Below, in pieces: positions 32,595 through 34,442 of a stretch of DNA of 34,442 nucleotides. A program made the translations under genes and the position numbers. The DNA is from Candidatus Poseidonia alphae (GTDB lineage: Archaea; Thermoplasmatota; Poseidoniia; Poseidoniales; Poseidoniaceae). The stretch is taken from NCBI GenBank assembly GCA_002505405.1, contig DAVD01000040.1, forward strand, positions 1-34,442. Direction: 5' to 3'. The notes beneath the pieces are model-generated. The model was not told the origin of the DNA. It ran no database searches and saw only the letters and a list, made by a program, of their open reading frames with translations. Within the stretch, counting starts at the first letter, position 1. Every line of letters begins with the position of its first letter.

Positions 32595-34418
32595 TCATTC
32601 CACGGTAACTGACTTGGCGAGGTTTCTCGGGCGGTCAACATCCTTGCCTAGACGAACTGCAGTTCGGTACGCCATCAGTTGGAGCGGAAGGACCGTAAGA
32701 AGTGGCGTCAACCAAGGATGGATTTTCGGTACTGCAATGGAAATGTCACCTTCCTCGGCAATAGCGTCTCCTTTCTCGTGAATCAGGATAATCTTTGCAC
32801 CGCGTGCCTTGCATTCGTGGATGGCAAGGAGCGTTTTCTCTTTGAGGTGGTCGCTTGGAGCGACGACGACAACTGGGCTTCCCTCTTCGAGGAGAGCCAT
32901 TGGTCCATGTTTCATTTCTCCAGCAGGATAAGCAAGGCATGGGATGTAAGCAAGTTCCATCAGTTTCAAGGCGCCTTCTTTGGCCACAGGGGCTGAAAGA
33001 CCACGGCCGAGGTACAACACGGATTTGGCGTTGGCCAGAAGGTCAACGGCCTCATCGATCGGCCCAACATCCTCAAAGTAGGCCTCCATCAGATGCGGGG
33101 CTTGTTGGAGTTGTTGAATCAATTCACGACCTTGTTCTTTGGACATGTTTCGACTTCGACCAAGCTGCATCGAAAATACGGTTAATGCGCCGACCATGTT
33201 GGTGAAGGCTTTGGTTGAAGCCACGGATTGTTCTGGGCCTGAATGAATGTAAACGCCCTGACCGCACAGTCGAGCGATGGTAGAACCAACGACATTGACC
33301 ACTCCAAAGACCTGACCTCCTTTCAGTTTGATCTCTTTGATGGCAGAAATGGTATCGGCTGTTTCTCCAGATTGAGATACAGCGAGATAAATTGCTTTTG
33401 TATTGATGATTGGGTCGTTGTTCCTGTATTCGCTTGCAATGTGAGTCACAGCCGGGATACGAGCCATTTTCTCGATCAGCATCTGACCGATTTCAGCAGC
33501 AAATGCAGCGGTTCCACATCCAAGCAATCGAACGTGAGGTGCTTGAACAAGGGTCGAATGGGGCAAACGCATTCCACCCAGCCTTCCTGTCCCCATTTCA
33601 CGGTCAACTCTTCCGGTGATGCAATGGCGCAAAGCCTCGGGTTGTTCATAAATTTCCTTGTACATGTAGTGAGGTGCATCACCAAGTTCTGATTCTGCCC
33701 AAGAATCTTCAAGCGTTTGAAGGTTGGTTTGAATGGAGCGACCTTGCTTTGATGCGACTTTAATTGAATGACGAGTCACGGTAGCCATGTCTCCATCTTC
33801 AAGGTAAACCACACGCTGAGTGTGGGAGGTGAGTGGGTGGGGGTCACTGGATACAAACATCTCACCTTCGCCCTGGCCGATGATCAGCGGCGAGCCGTTT
33901 CGTGCGCAGAGCAAGAGATCGTGGTCCCGGAACATGACACAGATGCCCCACGTGCCTCGGACTCGTTTCAGCATTCTACGAACAGAATCTTGAGGGGATG
34001 CACCGGCTTCCAATTCAAGCCCAACCATGTGGGCGAGAACTTCTGAATCAGTCTCGCTTTGAAGTTCAATTCCATTGGCGATAAGTTTCGCTCTAAGCGG
34101 TCGGAAGTTTTCGATGATACCGTTGTGCACGAGCAAAACCCTGCCATCGTAGGAAGCGTGTGGATGTGTATTCTCTTGCGTCACTCCACCGTGTGTTGCC
34201 CAACGTGTATGAGCAATGCCCATCGTTGCATTTGCTTCCTCAGGCAAAACATGTTTCAAATTATTGACCTTTCCGACGGTCTTGTAGACGCTGATGGATT
34301 CTCCATCGTGGAGTCCGACTCCTGTGGAATCGTATCCACGGTATTCCAGCCGCCTTAATCCCTCGACCAAAATAGGCAGGGAGGGTTGATGTCCGATATA
34401 ACCAAAGATACCGCACAT
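32595..34418 (-). CDS. glmS: Glutamine-fructose-6-phosphate aminotransferase (isomerizing)
   Basis: The 607-residue enzyme makes glucosamine-6-phosphate from fructose-6-phosphate and glutamine, the first step towards UDP-GlcNAc for glycans. MCGIFGYIG gives the Ntn nucleophile Cys2, and LRRLEYRGYDSTG, HTRWATHG and HNGIIENF mark the glutaminase domain (about 1-225). Two SIS domains follow (LLGCGTAAFAAEIG, SQSGETADTISAI, VASTKAFTNM, LGRGLSAPVAKEGALKLME, AYPAGEMKHGP). The C-terminus ends DRPRNLAKSVTVE, as in intact enzymes. Upstream, GTGAGG lies about 10 bases before the ATG and may be a ribosome-binding site; any promoter is beyond the right edge. Confidence 0.97.
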   Translation of the reverse strand: MCGIFGYIGHQPSLPILVEGLRRLEYRGYDSTGVGLHDGESISVYKTVGKVNNLKHVLPEEANATMGIAHTRWATHGGVTQENTHPHASYDGRVLLVHNGIIENFRPLRAKLIANGIELQSETDSEVLAHMVGLELEAGASPQDSVRRMLKRVRGTWGICVMFRDHDLLLCARNGSPLIIGQGEGEMFVSSDPHPLTSHTQRVVYLEDGDMATVTRHSIKVASKQGRSIQTNLQTLEDSWAESELGDAPHYMYKEIYEQPEALRHCITGRVDREMGTGRLGGMRLPHSTLVQAPHVRLLGCGTAAFAAEIGQMLIEKMARIPAVTHIASEYRNNDPIINTKAIYLAVSQSGETADTISAIKEIKLKGGQVFGVVNVVGSTIARLCGQGVYIHSGPEQSVASTKAFTNMVGALTVFSMQLGRSRNMSKEQGRELIQQLQQAPHLMEAYFEDVGPIDEAVDLLANAKSVLYLGRGLSAPVAKEGALKLMELAYIPCLAYPAGEMKHGPMALLEEGSPVVVVAPSDHLKEKTLLAIHECKARGAKIILIHEKGDAIAEEGDISIAVPKIHPWLTPLLTVLPLQLMAYRTAVRLGKDVDRPRNLAKSVTVE

Positions 34419-34442
34419 TGAAAATCCTCACAGGTCGAATGC

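Overview
The window looks like a piece of a planktonic euryarchaeal genome, most likely Marine Group II (Candidatus Poseidoniales) or a close relative in the Thermoplasmatota. Evidence seen in the sequence: an archaeal TATA-binding protein, a mevalonate kinase (archaeal isoprenoid pathway), an archaeal-type SepF, a MutS2-like ATPase without a Smr domain, a KaiC/RadA-like ATPase, archaeal lipoproteins with LAGCFG lipoboxes, and very large PKD-rich surface proteins. The lineage is inferred from gene families and style, not from a marker search. No rRNA, tRNA, CRISPR array, insertion sequence or phage gene was recognised. Coding density is very high, and no stretch over 300 bases lacks a gene.

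Layout, left to right. (1) 1-1166: 5' part of a secreted jelly-roll-like protein on the minus strand, running off the left edge. (2) 1330-6831: ileS, a signal-less cobalamin/metal-binding-type receptor protein and a secreted lipoprotein, all on plus. (3) 6841-11939: on minus, a thioredoxin followed by an S15-type secreted hydrolase lipoprotein, then a MutS2-like ATPase and a small membrane protein. (4) 12035-14593: an exported amidohydrolase with a lamin-tail-like domain and a C-terminal anchor, meeting cysS (minus) stop to stop. (5) 16150-17864: an extended SDR and a DRAM/Frag1-like membrane protein. (6) 17852-21569: on minus, a FadF/Hdr-like Fe-S membrane oxidoreductase, mutY and a LysE-type exporter. 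(7) 21701-23414: mevalonate kinase, then tbp behind a strong TATA box placed for leaderless transcription. (8) 23453-31200: two tandem, module-for-module duplicated giant surface proteins, then sepF. (9) 31203-34418: a Maf-type pyrophosphatase (minus), a KaiC-like ATPase with an altered Walker A (plus) and glmS (minus).

The genes fit an aerobic or facultative heterotroph that degrades protein and organic polymers. It has secreted hydrolases and sensors on the outside, electron transfer from acyl-CoA oxidation (FadF-like), base-excision repair (MutY) and a surface-protein/division neighbourhood. The signals most worth following are: the colinear surface-protein pair with a conserved cytoplasmic tail motif next to sepF; the tbp control region with inverted repeats around its promoter; an 18-bp near-palindrome containing a TATA element that appears to set a GTG start for the LysE-type exporter; perfect hairpins directly in front of two start codons; and the Met-for-Gly change in the KaiC-like P-loop.
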